Positions 23,217 to 35,940 of a DNA stretch of 64,000 nt are shown one piece after another. Origin of the DNA: Clitoria ternatea (taxonomy: Eukaryota > Streptophyta > Magnoliopsida > Fabales > Fabaceae); NCBI GenBank assembly GCA_037962975.1, contig CM075670.1:153764501-153828500 (forward strand), written 5' to 3'. The position numbers were made by a program, and so were the translations under genes. Below the pieces are notes generated by a model. The model had not been told where the DNA came from and made no database searches. It was given only the letters and a program-made list of their open reading frames with translations. The first letter of the stretch is position 1. Each line of letters opens with the position of its first letter.

Positions 23217-26200
23217 AAAGAATTTCATCCTCGAAATTCGATCGGTAACTTACCTTAAATAAATAACTCAGAAAATTGCTGACTCAATTACCTACACGAC
23301 TGTGCTTCCACAAGCATTCATCGACCGCTTCACAATTTCACTCGGCAAGGCTTCAATTCTCAAGCAGTTTAGCGACCGCCCTACAATTTCAGTCGGCAAA
23401 ACACAAAAGTCAGGTCCTGCCTGATTACAACCTCATCATAAAATTCAATATATTTGGGGATTCGATTTTTGAAACGTATAATTTCCCTCATTTAACTCAA
23501 CCAATTCATCATAAGCAGTGGTACTTCCTAATTTCTTGGCCGCTCGGCCCTATACTCTCAACACCGATCGGTGTATTCACACCATCGGGTTCCCCGACTC
23601 AAATGAGTCACTCGGCACAACCGCAAACTTATACAGAGTACAGACTCAAAATTGTATCACATGAGACACATTATGGAGGTTAATCAACCAGTCGGGAATA
23701 ATCTAATCGGCAAACAACGTCACCGACTCCCAAAAACACTCACTCCTGACCGATTCCTCTCGGATTGAACCCTCGGGTTTTTAAAATCTGACCACAAAAT
23801 TTCTTCCTTACACCAAAATGAACACTCAAAAGAGTTTCCATGTGCTTCAATCAGCACAATTTGCCCGGGTTTACCTCGTACAGGCACCACGCTTGATTCG
23901 GAAATCTTAGGTTCCCACCCATGCCTTCGGCTACTTCCATGCCTACACTCTGAGAACGTCACTCGGACTTCTCATTCAAATATCCCTCAGGGTTTTGAAG
24001 GCAATCCTCACCTGGAACCTCTCCAATTGCAAAGATTCACTCAGAATTCAAGTTTATAATGAAATCAAAACTGAGTTCAAGCTCAGCAGTCTCAAGCACT
24101 GACCTGAGTACGACTTCAATTAAATCCTTTTCTCAGATATCTATTCCCCTCGGAGACCATTCACTTGGAAACTAACTCACTCGAAGTCTCATTTTCCCGA
24201 CCAAAGGGACTCTTCTCCTGGAAGGTCACTCGGTTGGACATCACACGGGTATTAGGAATTCTACACTCGTTATCTTTCTACCCAGAGTTGTTTCACACAG
24301 TACCATTCTACTCGGAAGTGATACACTCCGAGTCACATCACTCGAATCTTACCCTCTCAGGAATGTTACGCACAGACACTATTCCCTTAACTTAGTAGTG
24401 ATCCCTTCCATGAGGTTCTACTCGGAACACCATAATTTCCACTCGGCAGTTCTTCCTCACAAGGACTTCACTTGGAATTGTCTCCACTTTTACACACTCG
24501 GAATATACTAACCTTTCCCGAGCAACTCCCCGCCTCACAGTTTAGCCTGGCTCAAGATCCTGGTTCTCTTATTAAACCTACAGTACCACTCGGTTAATTT
24601 ATAAAACTCAAATTTTAGTGGCAAATTTGATCACCCTCCTTATTTCAATAACTAGTCATCCCTTTAGTAGCCATTCCGTACCCAACAACCTCTAATCCTC
24701 TCGGAGGCAACATATCAAGGTTAAGCAGTCCTCATTTTGATACATAGCTACTTATGATCTACTTAATACAACTCCCCTCCTCACTTAGGGCAGCCTGAAA
24801 GACTCACCGTTACCATAAGTAGCTACAACTTCGCCTGCTCGACTTACGAATTGTTGCATCCAACTTATAGGATGACGTCTCATTCCTATAGGGTTACAAC
24901 AATTACACAGTCGCTGCAACGTGTACGCTGCCACAATGCCTATGGCATGACGAGTCATCTCAGGACAGCATGACTCACACTGACCTGATTCACTCAACTA
25001 ATACTAATTCACACGGTAATTAATGGCAGTTCACATACACATTAGAAGCAATACATCTACATCAACACTATGCATTACATAGGGTACATCACGCAATAAC
25101 GAGCATGAAAATTATTTATCACTTCTATAAAACTGGATGACGGCAATACAACAATCGGCTTCTAGCCAACACCGAGTAAATATTTCCTCTAAATCTTATT
25201 CATCACAAAATCATGGCTCGGATTAAATTCTCAATTCTCAGCTATATAATGACATCACTCATTCGGCTTCATGCAATTCAGTCAGGATTAAGTAATTCAC
25301 AATCACATATGTTGTCATAACACACCATAATCTCGGCAACGACACTAATACACATACAGCCACTCAGTCGGATTTCATAACAATTATTCATGGCTATATT
25401 ATTGTTCACTACAGCATGCACCATAACCATAACCACATATTGCACTCAACAATAGCATCAATATATATATATATGTTCATCCGATCAGACTTACTCAAAT
25501 TAATTCCAAACTACATTAAGGATTTCATTCACAACATTATATCCAATCGGGAGTTGCACAATAACGTACATTCTCAATTATAACACCACATTACACTCGG
25601 TAACAGTATCGGTACATACATATTCATTCAGTCGGAACTCACTCGTACGTCATCATCTAGTCGGGGTTCGTTCAAATTATTCAAATCCATGCAAACCATG
25701 TTAGTCTCCCTAACAACGTTCTCACACACACCGACCAACTCACTCAGCTAATACTTACTCACAAGAATTAATGGCAATTCACATTCATATATAAGCACAT
25801 ATTCACATCAACATTATCATGATGCACCACGTAGGGCACGTCACACAGCAACAATCATGAAATATAATTTACCACTACTGTAAAATAGTATAATGGCTAC
25901 AGACTTCCGACTCACACAAAAATCGTACATCTCCTCATTACTCATAAGTTAGCGCAATTCTCCTGATGACAATCGTCAAGTAGAAGTTACTATCACCCAA
26001 AAATGGTATAATAATAGTCGGTTTCCGCCCATTACCGCGTAATTACTTCTTCCTTAGATCTTATCCACCTTAAACCATACAGTATCATATATATATACGT
26101 ATACATGTGTACCAACATTCAATACATACACGCTATCATTCAACCAGAACACATTCAAGCATCATTCAATCAGAATCTATCCAACCAGCTCTCGGCTATA

Positions 26201-27869
26201 TCACTTACATTATTTATAAGCCCATATAATCACAGCCATAGGCTCACTTTGCACTCAGCGACAGCATCAACACATATATATATTCATTCATCCAATTGGA
26301 ATATCAAATTCACACTCGGCCATACAATTCATATCATTCACCACAGCATGCATTACAGCCACAACATCATATCGCACCCGGCCATAACATTAATATACAT
26401 ACATTCATTCAATCGGATTCCATTCAATCATGTTATTCTAAATAACATTCCACATATTCATGTGATTCATATTAAGCTCAACAACCATTATAGTGTGCAC
26501 ACATTCTTTTCACCCAGATCCGGTTACCCATTTTTATTGTTGCAACATAGGCTCCAAGTCTTTCCTCAGCTCCAAGCTGATTCGGCCGTTTTACAGGTAC
26601 CAAACCGTTTGCCCTCACGCATAACACAATTGCTCCAAGCAACAACGGGAGTGTTACGGGCAACCCTGAGTCCAACTCGGTAAGCTTTCCTTGAGTCCAA
26701 CCCAAGGTCTTTAAGCGTCCAACGCTTAGTGCACTTGGCACTGCCCCAAGTCCAACTCAGGGTCTTTTTATAGTGCACTCGGCACTGCCTCAAGTCCAAC
26801 CCGAGAACTTTCAACACATATTCATCTGATTGCCGATCGGTATTAAGCGCCTATGCTATATATGCTCCAAGCAATTCCAGAGGCGAATCAGATGAATATA
26901 GTCTTATTCCCCCGGCGTCCAACGCCAATGCACTCGACATTCAATATCAACACATGTATCCAATGCATTTTATCATTATTATTCATAACAGTGGTCATCA
27001 TAGCAGTAACACCATTCATGCACTCGGGAACGGAGTCACACAATCACTAAACAGTTCACAAATACCATAAATTCAGGAGTTGCATGCACAACTACTCAAT
27101 CATAGTACAGTTACCAACATATCTCACACACAACACATCACACGGAACTGGACAAACACCCGGTTCCTAATCATCACACAATGGTAATTCAAGCCTCAAT
27201 GAATTACTATGCAATTGCTTTACTCGGGTTCAACAGCACATAAAGTTAATAAATTATTAGGCTTAGGATTCCTAAGGAGTCACTATTTATCTAGTATCCC
27301 ACGATGGGTACCTCCTAATATTCAAATATTATAAGGTCTAATACCATTCACTCGGTCTTCACACACCAAAACCGAGACGGTATCCAAGTCAAACAGATAT
27401 TCTATTTCACCTTCATTCGTTCATGATCATGCCTAATCAACTGGGTCACTACACCTATTGGCCCAGTATCTAGTCCATCACTCACTTGGTTTCTTCAATT
27501 ACCACCGAGACACAACCCCCATTTTAACATATACCCCGATCTCACCTTTACTTACTTATTACACACCCATATTTTTGACTTAGGAACTGTAACACATCCC
27601 TTATACTGAGAATCATATACTATTCATTCATCACACGTTCAAATTCCTCAACAAGGCACAGGCATACAACCACACCATTCATAGTCAAACATATACCAAA
27701 TCATCAAACACATACAATACCAATTAAATCAGGGCATACAATCAATCGGATCAGGAGGAAATGACCCCCTATCCTCAAATCAATATCACAATAATGATGA
27801 CCACTCGGTCATACTGCATACAACCGCTTACACTCGGTAAGCATACCTTGGCCTTAGACCTTTCGGTCT
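23217..27869 (-). other. Non-coding internal region of element B
   Basis: No gag, protease, polymerase or integrase motif is visible on either strand; the longest open frame (26105-26683) has low-complexity content and no recognisable domain. The region is studded with CACTCGG/ATTCGGA-type motifs, the same short word found in the B LTR. LARD internal domains are thought to be kept for RNA structure or packaging; whether that applies here is unknown. Confidence 0.85.
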
Positions 27870-27881
27870 GCTCTGATACCA
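27870..27881 (-). other. Primer binding site of element B (initiator Met tRNA type)
   Basis: The minus strand reads TGGTATCAGAGC three bases after the LTR end at 27885. Confidence 0.93.
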
Positions 27882-27884
27882 AAA

Positions 27885-30681
27885 TGTAACATCCTAAATT
27901 TAATAAATAATTAAAACCCAAAACAGGGAAAGTTTTTCAAAATTAAATAAACCCCTCAAACCATAAAACCACCGGGTAACAAATAGGACGGAAGGCAAGA
28001 AGTACAAGGCACCCATTCGGTAATCAGCGGAGCACAGCAGCGTAAACCGGTCCAATCAGTACCCCCTTCGCTCAAGCGAGGTTCAACGTTGCTTGAGCGA
28101 CACATGACAATGCAACAGCGGAAGAAGGAAGAGATGTTCAAGCGAAGCCCAACACCAGCATCCACTCGCTTAAGCGAGCTCCCACATGCTTGAGCGAAGC
28201 AACTCCAGTCGCTCGGGCGAGGCACGATTCGCTTAAGCGATGCCAACACAAAGAATCTTCCAAAGTCCATACTCGCTGGAGCGAGCACCTTGTTCACTGA
28301 AGTGAGAGACCACACTCGGCTTATCTAGACGCTCGGAATCCAGAGTTATCCTTCAACTCATTCACTCGGAAAATGATAGCTAATTCACTCGGCACGCGTC
28401 AACTTATTCGCTCAGGGACTCATTAGGCAAATCCTCACTCGGACTTATTCTAATCCTAACCACTCGGAATACTATTCCTCAATCACTCGGATTATATATA
28501 ACATTCACTCAGAATTCATTAAAGGGTTTCTCTCAGAATCCTTTTAAGTATACCCTACTCAGAAAAGCCCAAACACAAGTCACCCAATATACAACGCAGG
28601 TATATACATAATCATACACTCGGAATACCCATTATCTTAACATGTATATTTACCAATACTTACAATTCCATACAAGTAACCCATATCTATATTTCTCCTA
28701 GTCAATCTTTATAAATAAATATGTTTAATCGTTATTTTACATAAGAGCCGACCAAGGCTACACTGACTAATATAGTGAATACAATATAAGCACTCAACAG
28801 TCGGAGTACACCACATTCGGACTTGAGGCCCTGTCAGCACTTCCGGGTCCGACCTGCACATACTGAAAAATGGTGTAGGGGGGTGAGCTTTCACATATAC
28901 AATGACAGTTATTGGCTCTACTTAGCATACACATTCCCTTTCAACATACTCTATCTATCTTAATCAATACTAGCATTTACTAACATTTAATAAAGCATCT
29001 ACACAAGTCACTAGTCGGATTACTCAAGTCATTTATGGTTATCTAACTCCTACTATTCACAACAACATACCCCTTAACAATAACATCAATAATACTTAGC
29101 CTTAGCGTCAAACACACACACAAATCCAGTCGGAATTCATTAATAGCATTCTCAGATTTTAAGGAACATGTTGCAGATCCCTTTTCTGGCTCCTCGTCTG
29201 ATAGCCCTTATCGTGTGGTACCGGTCTCCCAAGGGCGTCTCGAGACTTAACTCTAGCTCCCACGGCTACCACGGGTCCTCTCAGAATCTAGCCAAGGGTC
29301 TGTAGCTGGAAATCATCTCATTGGGTTCCTGACCTTCCACGGGTCACCTTCTATCCATAAATGCAACCTCATGCATGTCACGGTAGTCATCCACACTCAG
29401 CAAGTTCATCTTAAGCAATTCATATCGTATCCACCCGGAAGTCAACAATAGACCACATAATGTGCTTGATATTCACATTACAATTAACATGCAATTCATA
29501 CATTAACTCCACAACATCACCAACGTCATCATACGTCTCTTGGACTGCAATGGTCATACACCACACAGGTAATAATCATCATTCATCCAGACTCCACTCA
29601 GTAGCATGTACAACATATAGTAAACAACACATTCTGAACGCATACATATGAGTACGAAATAATTAACAAGACTCTACTAACACACACACATACGATATCC
29701 AATGATCAACAGTCAAACACCTCACAGAATCATAATCATACAAACACATAAGGTAATACGTTCGCTCGGACCGTCCAGAAACCATGCATTGGACATGTAG
29801 AGCGCCCCCTACCTGGGATGAAAATTCCAAAGGCTCCAAGGGCTTGCAGCTCCAATCGGTTGCTCCGCTCAGCCCATTCACTCGTTCTCGATAGAACGAC
29901 CCTGCATCAGTCATCCACCATTACACTTGGCTTTGGAGGAACTCCGAGCCACTCCCACTCTTAAACAGTTCTGCATGCAAGATTAGCGGGGAGGCCCAAG
30001 CCTCCAGGGCACCACATTGACCTTCCATTCGGTCCAGTGGGGATTTCCAAGCTTCCGAGACACCCAGTTCTCTGCTTGCTCTCTTGAGCAGCTCCAATCA
30101 CAACGCTGGTGAACGCTCCAACCTCCTTGAAGCTCTTCGTGGTGCAGATCTTCACTGAGACTCGGCAGCCTCGAGCAAGGAGAGGGAGAAAGAGGAAAGT
30201 CGACGAAGGAACCTTGGGGAAGAAGACTGGTTGCATGCAGGGAGAAATGAACACCCTCGCCCTCTCTGGCTCGTCGAGTCAAGAAGGAGGACTCCGATCC
30301 TCGGCCACCACTGTTGCGAGCTTACGGAAACAGAGAGCAGAGAAAAAAGGAGAAGAAGAGAAGAAGAATGAAGAGCGGAGAAGAAGAAGAGAAGAGAAGA
30401 CAGAAAGGAGAGAAGTCTGAAGGGAAACATGAATGATAGGGTGGCCCAGTAGCCCATATACGCATACACGGAGAGAAGGGAAAGTGGGGTGGGAAAGCGT
30501 GAAGCAGTACACCAATCACAATCAGCCAGCAATTAATAATTAATCACTCTTAACCAGTCATTATTTCTTAAGTTGAGTTAATTAAGTTAATTATAATTAA
30601 TAAATAATTTTCCCACCTTGTAATTATTATTTCAATGATTTATTTTCATTCGACAATTGATTATTAAATTGGGATGTTACA
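27885..30681 (-). repeat. 5' LTR of element B
   Basis: Plus-strand ends TGTAACATCC and GGGATGTTACA, 2797 bp, differing from the other LTR at roughly 2% of positions in the part compared. It carries the same palindrome array, CACTCGGA motifs and splice-like signals (donor-like GT at about 29811). Confidence 0.93.
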
Positions 30682-31019
30682 GCATATTTCTTGAGGAAGT
30701 TGTAAACTGAAGCAATCCTAACCTACCTTCTACTAATTGTATTTCATCCTTAACACTGTCTCTGAGAAATACAAAAACATAAAGAGTATAAAATCAACAA
30801 AAATTGAATGAATCTTTTGAGCATTGGGTTGGTTCAGCTTGTATCTGTCCAAGATTGAGGTAATTACCACAATCCCTGTGGGAACGATCAAATATATTAT
30901 AAATTTAATGATTGGTGCGCTTGCCAAAAGAATAAATCCTCTGAGAGTCATACAATAAGTCAATATTAATTCAAGATTTTCCAACCAAATTAATGACTCG
31001 GAGATTTAGCATCAACAAC

Positions 31020-32170
31020 CTAACCCCTTGGCTCAAGCTTCAACATCCAATTCATCACCCTCCACCTCGGCCCTTGTAACCACAACTTATCTTGCTTCTA
31101 CAAATAGCCCCATGATAATACCTTTTACCATTCCCCTATCCACTACTGGCCCTTCAACATCCCATAACCCTACTACCACTATTCCCAACATACCCTTCCA
31201 AGGTGGGTCCTTTTCTCAGGCTGGACCTTTTTTCTCTACCTTCCCTACTGCTACCCTTATTCCCTATATTTTTTCCCAATCTCCATATCAACAAGTTTTC
31301 CCAGTATCATCCGCCCATAATCCCACACCATTACGACCCCCAATATTGGAATTAACCCCCTTTGACGGATCTGAACCCTTGGACTGGCTTTTCTAAGCTG
31401 ACCAATTTTTCATGTTCTACCAGGTTCCTCCAAATTTACGTCTCCCTATGGTGGCCTTCTATATAAGGAGTAAAGCACTTAGTTGGTTCAAATGGATGTA
31501 TCACAATCATCAACTCACCGATTAGCCTACCTTTACACAGGCCCTAGAGCTACATTTTGGATCTTCCACTTATGAGAATCATCAGGCAGAACTTTTTAAA
31601 CTCACGCAACTAGGTACTGCCACTGATTATCAAGCTCAGTTTGAAAAACTTTCTAATTGTATTCTAGGTCTAACCCTTGAAATGTTACTCAATTTTTTTA
31701 TGTATGGCCTACATACTGAAATTAGAAGGGAACTGGCCATTTTACAACCCACTAACATCACTCAAGCTATTGGCTTGGCCAAGTTAGTTGAATCCAAACT
31801 AAAAAGACTCAAGACCCAAATTTTCTCGTCCACCTTATCCATCTTACCCTCCCCCTCTTCCCCCAAAACCACCCACCCCATGTCCTTCCAACCCTTTACC
31901 TATCAAACGCCTAACTCCCTCATAAATGCAAGAGCGTAGAGCATTGGGCCTATGCTACAATTGTGATGAAAAATTCATCCCTGGACATAAATGCACCTCT
32001 AGTCAATTCTTGTTACTCATGACTGAGGATGACACCACTTCAGAAACAACCCCACCTATATCACACCATTCCTTGGACCCTAAACCCATCCTTCATACCC
32101 CCCAAGACGCTGTCAATTTCCAACTCTCCTCCAAGACCTTATTGGACAACCCTCTCCATAAACTTTGACT
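31020..32170 (+). pseudogene. Gypsy G gag, main part with zinc knuckle
   Basis: The gag frame resumes after the X solo LTR. A Ser/Thr/Pro-rich stretch leads to a Retrotrans_gag domain (PFDGSEPLDWLF, then a stop where Gln is usual; FYIRSKALSWFKW; YENHQAELFKLTQLGT), followed by a CCHC knuckle near 31950 (GLCYNCDEKFIPGHKC). Gag would form the nucleocapsid-like particle. At least two in-frame stops and one frame change (near 31395, 31525 and 31930) break it. Confidence 0.88.
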
Positions 32171-32735
32171 TTTTTAGGGCTCTATTTCAGGACTACCAGT
32201 TAGGGTACTCATTAGTTCAGGCAGCTCCCACAATATTTTGTAACCACGCATAGCAACCCATCTTAAATTACCCACTCAACCTGTCCTAGCCTTTCCGGTG
32301 ATGGTTGGTAATATAGCTCACATTGTTTGCTCTGGATTATGCCCCCAAGTTCCCCTTTCTATCCAGCAGTATGACTTCTCTATTTCATTCTATTTGTTAC
32401 CTATCGAAGGAGCTGATGTGGTACTAGGCATAGAATGGCTTCAGACCTTAGGCCCAATTACAACAGATTTTTCAATCCCCAACATGTCCTTTCACCATCA
32501 AACTCATCCCATCACCCTTTTTAGTGAAAAGCTCTCGCCTATATCCCCGTCAACATTTTCTCAATTTTGCCAATTCTTACATTCTAATTCAATAGCTTCT
32601 TGCCACCTCCTTACATTCCTTCCTACTACCCAAACCAATACCAGACTTCCTCGAACCTTCCCACCTTTCTTTAACCAATTTATCTTCTTCCATTTCCACT
32701 ACAATCCTATCCTAGGCTTCAATTTTCACTAAACC
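32171..32735 (+). pseudogene. Gypsy G protease region, catalytic Asp lost
   Basis: The aspartic protease segment reads VLISSGSSHNIL near 32202-32235. Relatives have Asp-Ser-Gly, so the catalytic Asp is replaced by Ser. The downstream flap and ADVVLGIEWLQTLGPI hallmark (about 32410-32460) is intact. It follows gag and leads into reverse transcriptase, as in gypsy polyproteins. Confidence 0.85.
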
Positions 32736-33600
32736 TCAGGGCCTTCCCTATCCACGACCTCATAATCACCATATTTCCCTTTTACCCAATGTTTCTCCCA
32801 TCAATGTCAAACCCTACCGCTACCCCCAGTCCTAGAAAACAACAATGTCTAACCTTATACAAGAGATTCTTTAGGAGGGTATTATCACACCCAGCAAAAG
32901 CCCTTTTTCATCACCAGTGTTACTAGTCAAGAAAAAGGATGGGTCTTGGTAATTTTGTGTTGATTATAGGGCCCTAAATGCTATTACCATCAAGGATCAG
33001 ATCCCAATTCCTACAATTGATGAACTATTGGATGAACTAGGGACTGCTATAGTTTTCTCTAAATTGGACCTTCGATCAGGCTATCACCAATTACGGGTTC
33101 ACCCCCTAACACCCACAAAACTGCATTTCACACATATAATGGCCACTATGAATTCTTAGTTATGCCATTTGGGCTAGCTAATGCTTCATCAACATTCCAG
33201 GCTGTGATGAATGATCTACTTCGTCCTTACCTTCATCGGTTTATTTTAGTTTTTTTTATGATATCCTCATTTACAGTTCATCTCTTACTGATCACACTGT
33301 TTATTTAGATTTATTTCTACGTTTACTTGCCACTAATCAATTCTCTGCCAAGCTCTCTAAGTGTGTTTTTGCTACTTCTACGGTCCATTACTTGGGCCAT
33401 GTCAGTTCGGCCAGTGGGGTATCTCCAGACCCTAATAAAATTCAAGCTATAATAGAATGGCCCTTACCTCGTTCTCTCATGGCTTTGCGTGGTTTCCTCG
33501 GCCTCACCAGGTTCTATTGCTGACTTGTCTGACACTACGCCTCTCTCGCCGCTCCTCTCACCGATCTACTTTGTAGTTTAGATTTTACATAGTCTACACA
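32736..33600 (+). pseudogene. Gypsy G reverse transcriptase, many lesions
   Basis: Recognisable motifs are SPVLLVKKKDGSW then a stop, [26 protein letters not shown] near 33060 and, after frame changes, FYDILIYS near 33255. The polymerase box there should be Y/F-V-D-D; one Asp is missing. Frame changes between about 33110 and 33550 and numerous stops leave it non-functional. Its role would have been cDNA synthesis. Confidence 0.88.
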
Positions 33601-34030
33601 AACTACAAAGGCTTTTTAGGAATTAAAACAAAAGTTAATATCTACTCCTATCTTGGTTCTTCCAGATTTCTCCAAGCCTTTTGTGGTTGAAATAGATGCC
33701 GCAGCGATGGCTATTGGTGCAGTCCTCACTCAAGGGGGTCATCCTCTGGCATATTTCAGCAAGAAATTGGGTCCTAGAATGGCTGCGGCCTCCACCTATG
33801 TGCGTGAACTCTACGCTGTCACAGAAGTAGTAAAGAAATGGCGTCAGTATCTATTGGGAACCCACTTCCACATCATCACTAATTAATAAAGTTTGAAACA
33901 TTTTTTATCCCAAACAGTGCAGACCCTAGAGTAGCAAAAATGGATAATTAAATTACAAGGTTATAGCTTTGATATATCTTACCGTCCCGATTAGACAAAT
34001 AGTGTTGCGGACGCCTTGTCTAGAGCTTGT
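33601..34030 (+). pseudogene. Gypsy G RNase H
   Basis: The RNase H domain begins near 33640 with VLPDFSKPFVVEIDAAAMAI, continues GGHPLAYFSKKLGPR and YVRELYAVTEVVKKWRQYLLG, and ends around NSVADALSRACSDD near 34010. A double stop at 33884 and others at 33935 and 33990 interrupt it. It is the best preserved pol segment, with about 77 open codons (33653-33886). Confidence 0.88.
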
Positions 34031-35632
34031 TCTGACGATGCTCTTCTCTTGCTCTATGTGTCTTCGGTTATCCCTTCCATCATCTCTACCTTGCAAACCT
34101 ACTATTCTCATGACCCAGAGGGAGAAAAGTTACTTGTCAAATTCATAGCAGACCCAGTTTCTTTTAGTTGCCAAAATAAAATTATTTTCACTAAAGGCAA
34201 AATTTTTGTACCACTGTACAGGGACATCCGCAACTCACTTCTCCAAGAATTCCATTCTGCACCATCTGCAGGTCATTCAGGAGTTAAACCAACACTAGCT
34301 CGGATCGCTGCCTCCTTTTCCTGGCTAGGATTGTAAAAAGATGTCAACAATTCATAAAAAAATTATCAGATTTGTCAGAGTTTGAAATATAAAACAATAA
34401 AAAAGGGTTTTCTTCAACCCCTCCTTATACCTCACAAAGTTTAGAAAGACATTAAAATGGATTTTATTACACACTTACCAAATTCTTGTGGCCACACGGT
34501 GATCTAGGTTATTTGTGATCGTCTCACAAAATCTGCCCACTTCCTGGCTCTACCCACCAGATACACTGCTTCCGATTTGGGTCATCGCTTTGCAATTGAC
34601 ATCTTTCCCCGGCACGGAACTCCTTCCACGATAGTTTCTGATCGTGACCCTATTTTTCTAAGCTCATTTTGGCAGTAGCTGTTCAAGTCACAGGGAACAA
34701 CTTTAAAGTTTAGCACGACATACCACCCAGAAACAGATGGCCAAACGGAGGTTCTAAATCGGACCCTGGAAGCTTACCTTTGATGCTTTTGTGTCGATCA
34801 GCAGAAGTCTTGGTTTTGATTCCTCTATTCGGCAGAATTTTGGTATAACTCAGCTTTCCACTCTGCAACAGGGATGCCTCCATTTTGTGCTCAATATGGC
34901 TGACACCCACCGACCTTCTCTAACTTCTTGGCTAAAACAGTCTTGATCCCCTCCCCCTCAGAATCCCTCCAGGAATAAGGATACATCCTTCGTGTCGTTC
35001 GCTCCTCTCTGATCCGAACCCGCCAGCGAATGGTCACTCAAGCGAACCGCCACCGCCAAGACATTTCCTTCGTCGTGGGTACATTTGTGTGGCTCTGTCT
35101 TTGGCGTTATTGTCAAACCACGATGGTGCGACGGCCCTTCCCCAAGATTTCCCATCGATTCTTTGGGCCCTTTCAGATCCGTAAGTGCATTAGTCGTGTA
35201 GCCTATGAGCTTGCTCTTCCGGAACACTACAGATTGTATCCTGTGTTTCATGTCTCTTTCCTAAGAGTTTTCCATGGCCATACTCCCCCAGAATATTTTC
35301 GGCCTATTCCCCCTGTCTTAACCCCTGACTCAACTACTTCTCACTCAGACTCTCGAGCTACTCCCACTTCGTAGGTTATTAAACCCAATACTTCACTTCC
35401 TAGTATCGAGCCACCTCTTTTTAATTCTAAACCATTGATTCCTCACATCTCCCAAGCCCCTCTAATCTCGCCCTCCATTCAAAATGAGATCCTGACAACC
35501 CATTCACTTTCCCAAGAAACCACGTTATTACAACCTGTCACACGTGATCTCTCTGCTACGTCACGTGAAAGGTCTCTCGAACATTTTTCTTCTCTGGCCC
35601 ATGAGGACATGGTCCACTCTTATTAGAGGGCA
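34031..35632 (+). pseudogene. Gypsy G integrase with GPF/Y-like module and unusual tail
   Basis: The zinc-binding region (EFHSAPSAGHSGVKPTLARI, about 34245-34305) is followed by the DDE core: DRLTKSAHFLALP near 34520, IVSDRDPIFLSSFW near 34630 and [17 protein letters not shown] near 34720. A GPF/Y-like module lies near 35165 (RFFGPFQIRKC). About 110 codons follow that are Ser/Thr/Pro-rich (two open stretches joined by one stop near 35374), where many chromoviruses carry a chromodomain; I see none. Several stops and frame changes are present. The sequence ends at AGAGGGCAA, the probable polypurine tract, and the 3' LTR. Confidence 0.87.
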
Positions 35633-35633
35633 A

Positions 35634-35935
35634 TGATACAATCCAAATTGGTTCCAACAGCACCACTAACTAAAGGCCCAAGAGAATGAATAAGAAATCC
35701 AATTGGTTCAAAGATTTTATTTAAAACTATATGTTGTCTTTTAGTCCAATTATCTTTTGAAGCCTAAATAGTTTAGGGTTTTTCTTTTCATCGAGAAATG
35801 TTATCTTATATATTGTTATATGTTATGAGAAAGGAACAAGAAGAAATATTTGATAGTTAGTTGGTTCATCTTACTGTAGCAAAATTCCTTATAGTTATCC
35901 AATAGCTAAATCAATCTAGGAAGTAGAGCCTATCA
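35634..35935 (+). repeat. 3' LTR of gypsy G
   Basis: TGATACAATCC to GAGCCTATCA, 302 bp, followed by the duplication TACAA. It differs from the 5' LTR at about 15 sites. Confidence 0.95.
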
Positions 35936-35940
35936 TACAA

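Larger units (their letters stand above)
20407..30681 (-). mobile_element. Element B: complete LARD-like LTR retrotransposon without coding capacity
   Basis: Two direct repeats of about 2.8 kb (20407-23201 and 27885-30681) enclose a 4.68 kb internal region. A perfect duplication GCATA (20402-20406 and 30682-30686) marks the insertion into the X solo LTR. A tRNA-Met-type primer site and a polypurine tract show minus-strand orientation. No gag or pol motif is found anywhere, so it must have moved using proteins from another element. It is a large retrotransposon derivative (LARD) in structure. I count about 10 differences in the first 440 bases of the two LTRs (about 2%), making it the youngest layer of the nest. 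Confidence 0.95.
19034..31014 (+). repeat. Solo LTR of element X, interrupted by element B
   Basis: It begins GGATAAGTCTTGAAAA (first T of TGATAAG mutated) and ends GATTTAGCATCA, flanked by the perfect duplication ACAAC (19029-19033 and 31015-31019). The LTR itself occupies 19034-20406 and 30687-31014, about 1.7 kb, and matches the X LTR at 10295-11764 in opposite orientation. No internal X sequence remains, so the rest was lost by LTR-LTR recombination. It carries TCCGAGTGA motifs (19320-19440) and CGCTCAAGCG near-palindromes at 19494, 19514, 19544, 19563, 19605 and 19626. Confidence 0.93.
18497..35935 (+). mobile_element. Ty3/gypsy element G with nested insertions
   Basis: Two 302-bp LTRs (TGATACAATCC ... 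GAGCCTATCA) bound the element, flanked by the perfect duplication TACAA (18492-18496 and 35936-35940). Inside are a primer-site-like TTGGTGCTTTCATTAATCC, gag, protease, reverse transcriptase, RNase H and integrase in gypsy order on the plus strand. About 12 kb of its length is later insertion (X solo LTR plus B). I count about 15 differences between its LTRs (roughly 5%), so it is older than B. Confidence 0.95.

Noticed and set aside
26105..26683. 192-codon open frame inside the B internal region, considered as a gag relic
   Set aside because: Ile/His/Ser-rich low-complexity translation without a zinc knuckle or any gag motif, and no support from its surroundings.
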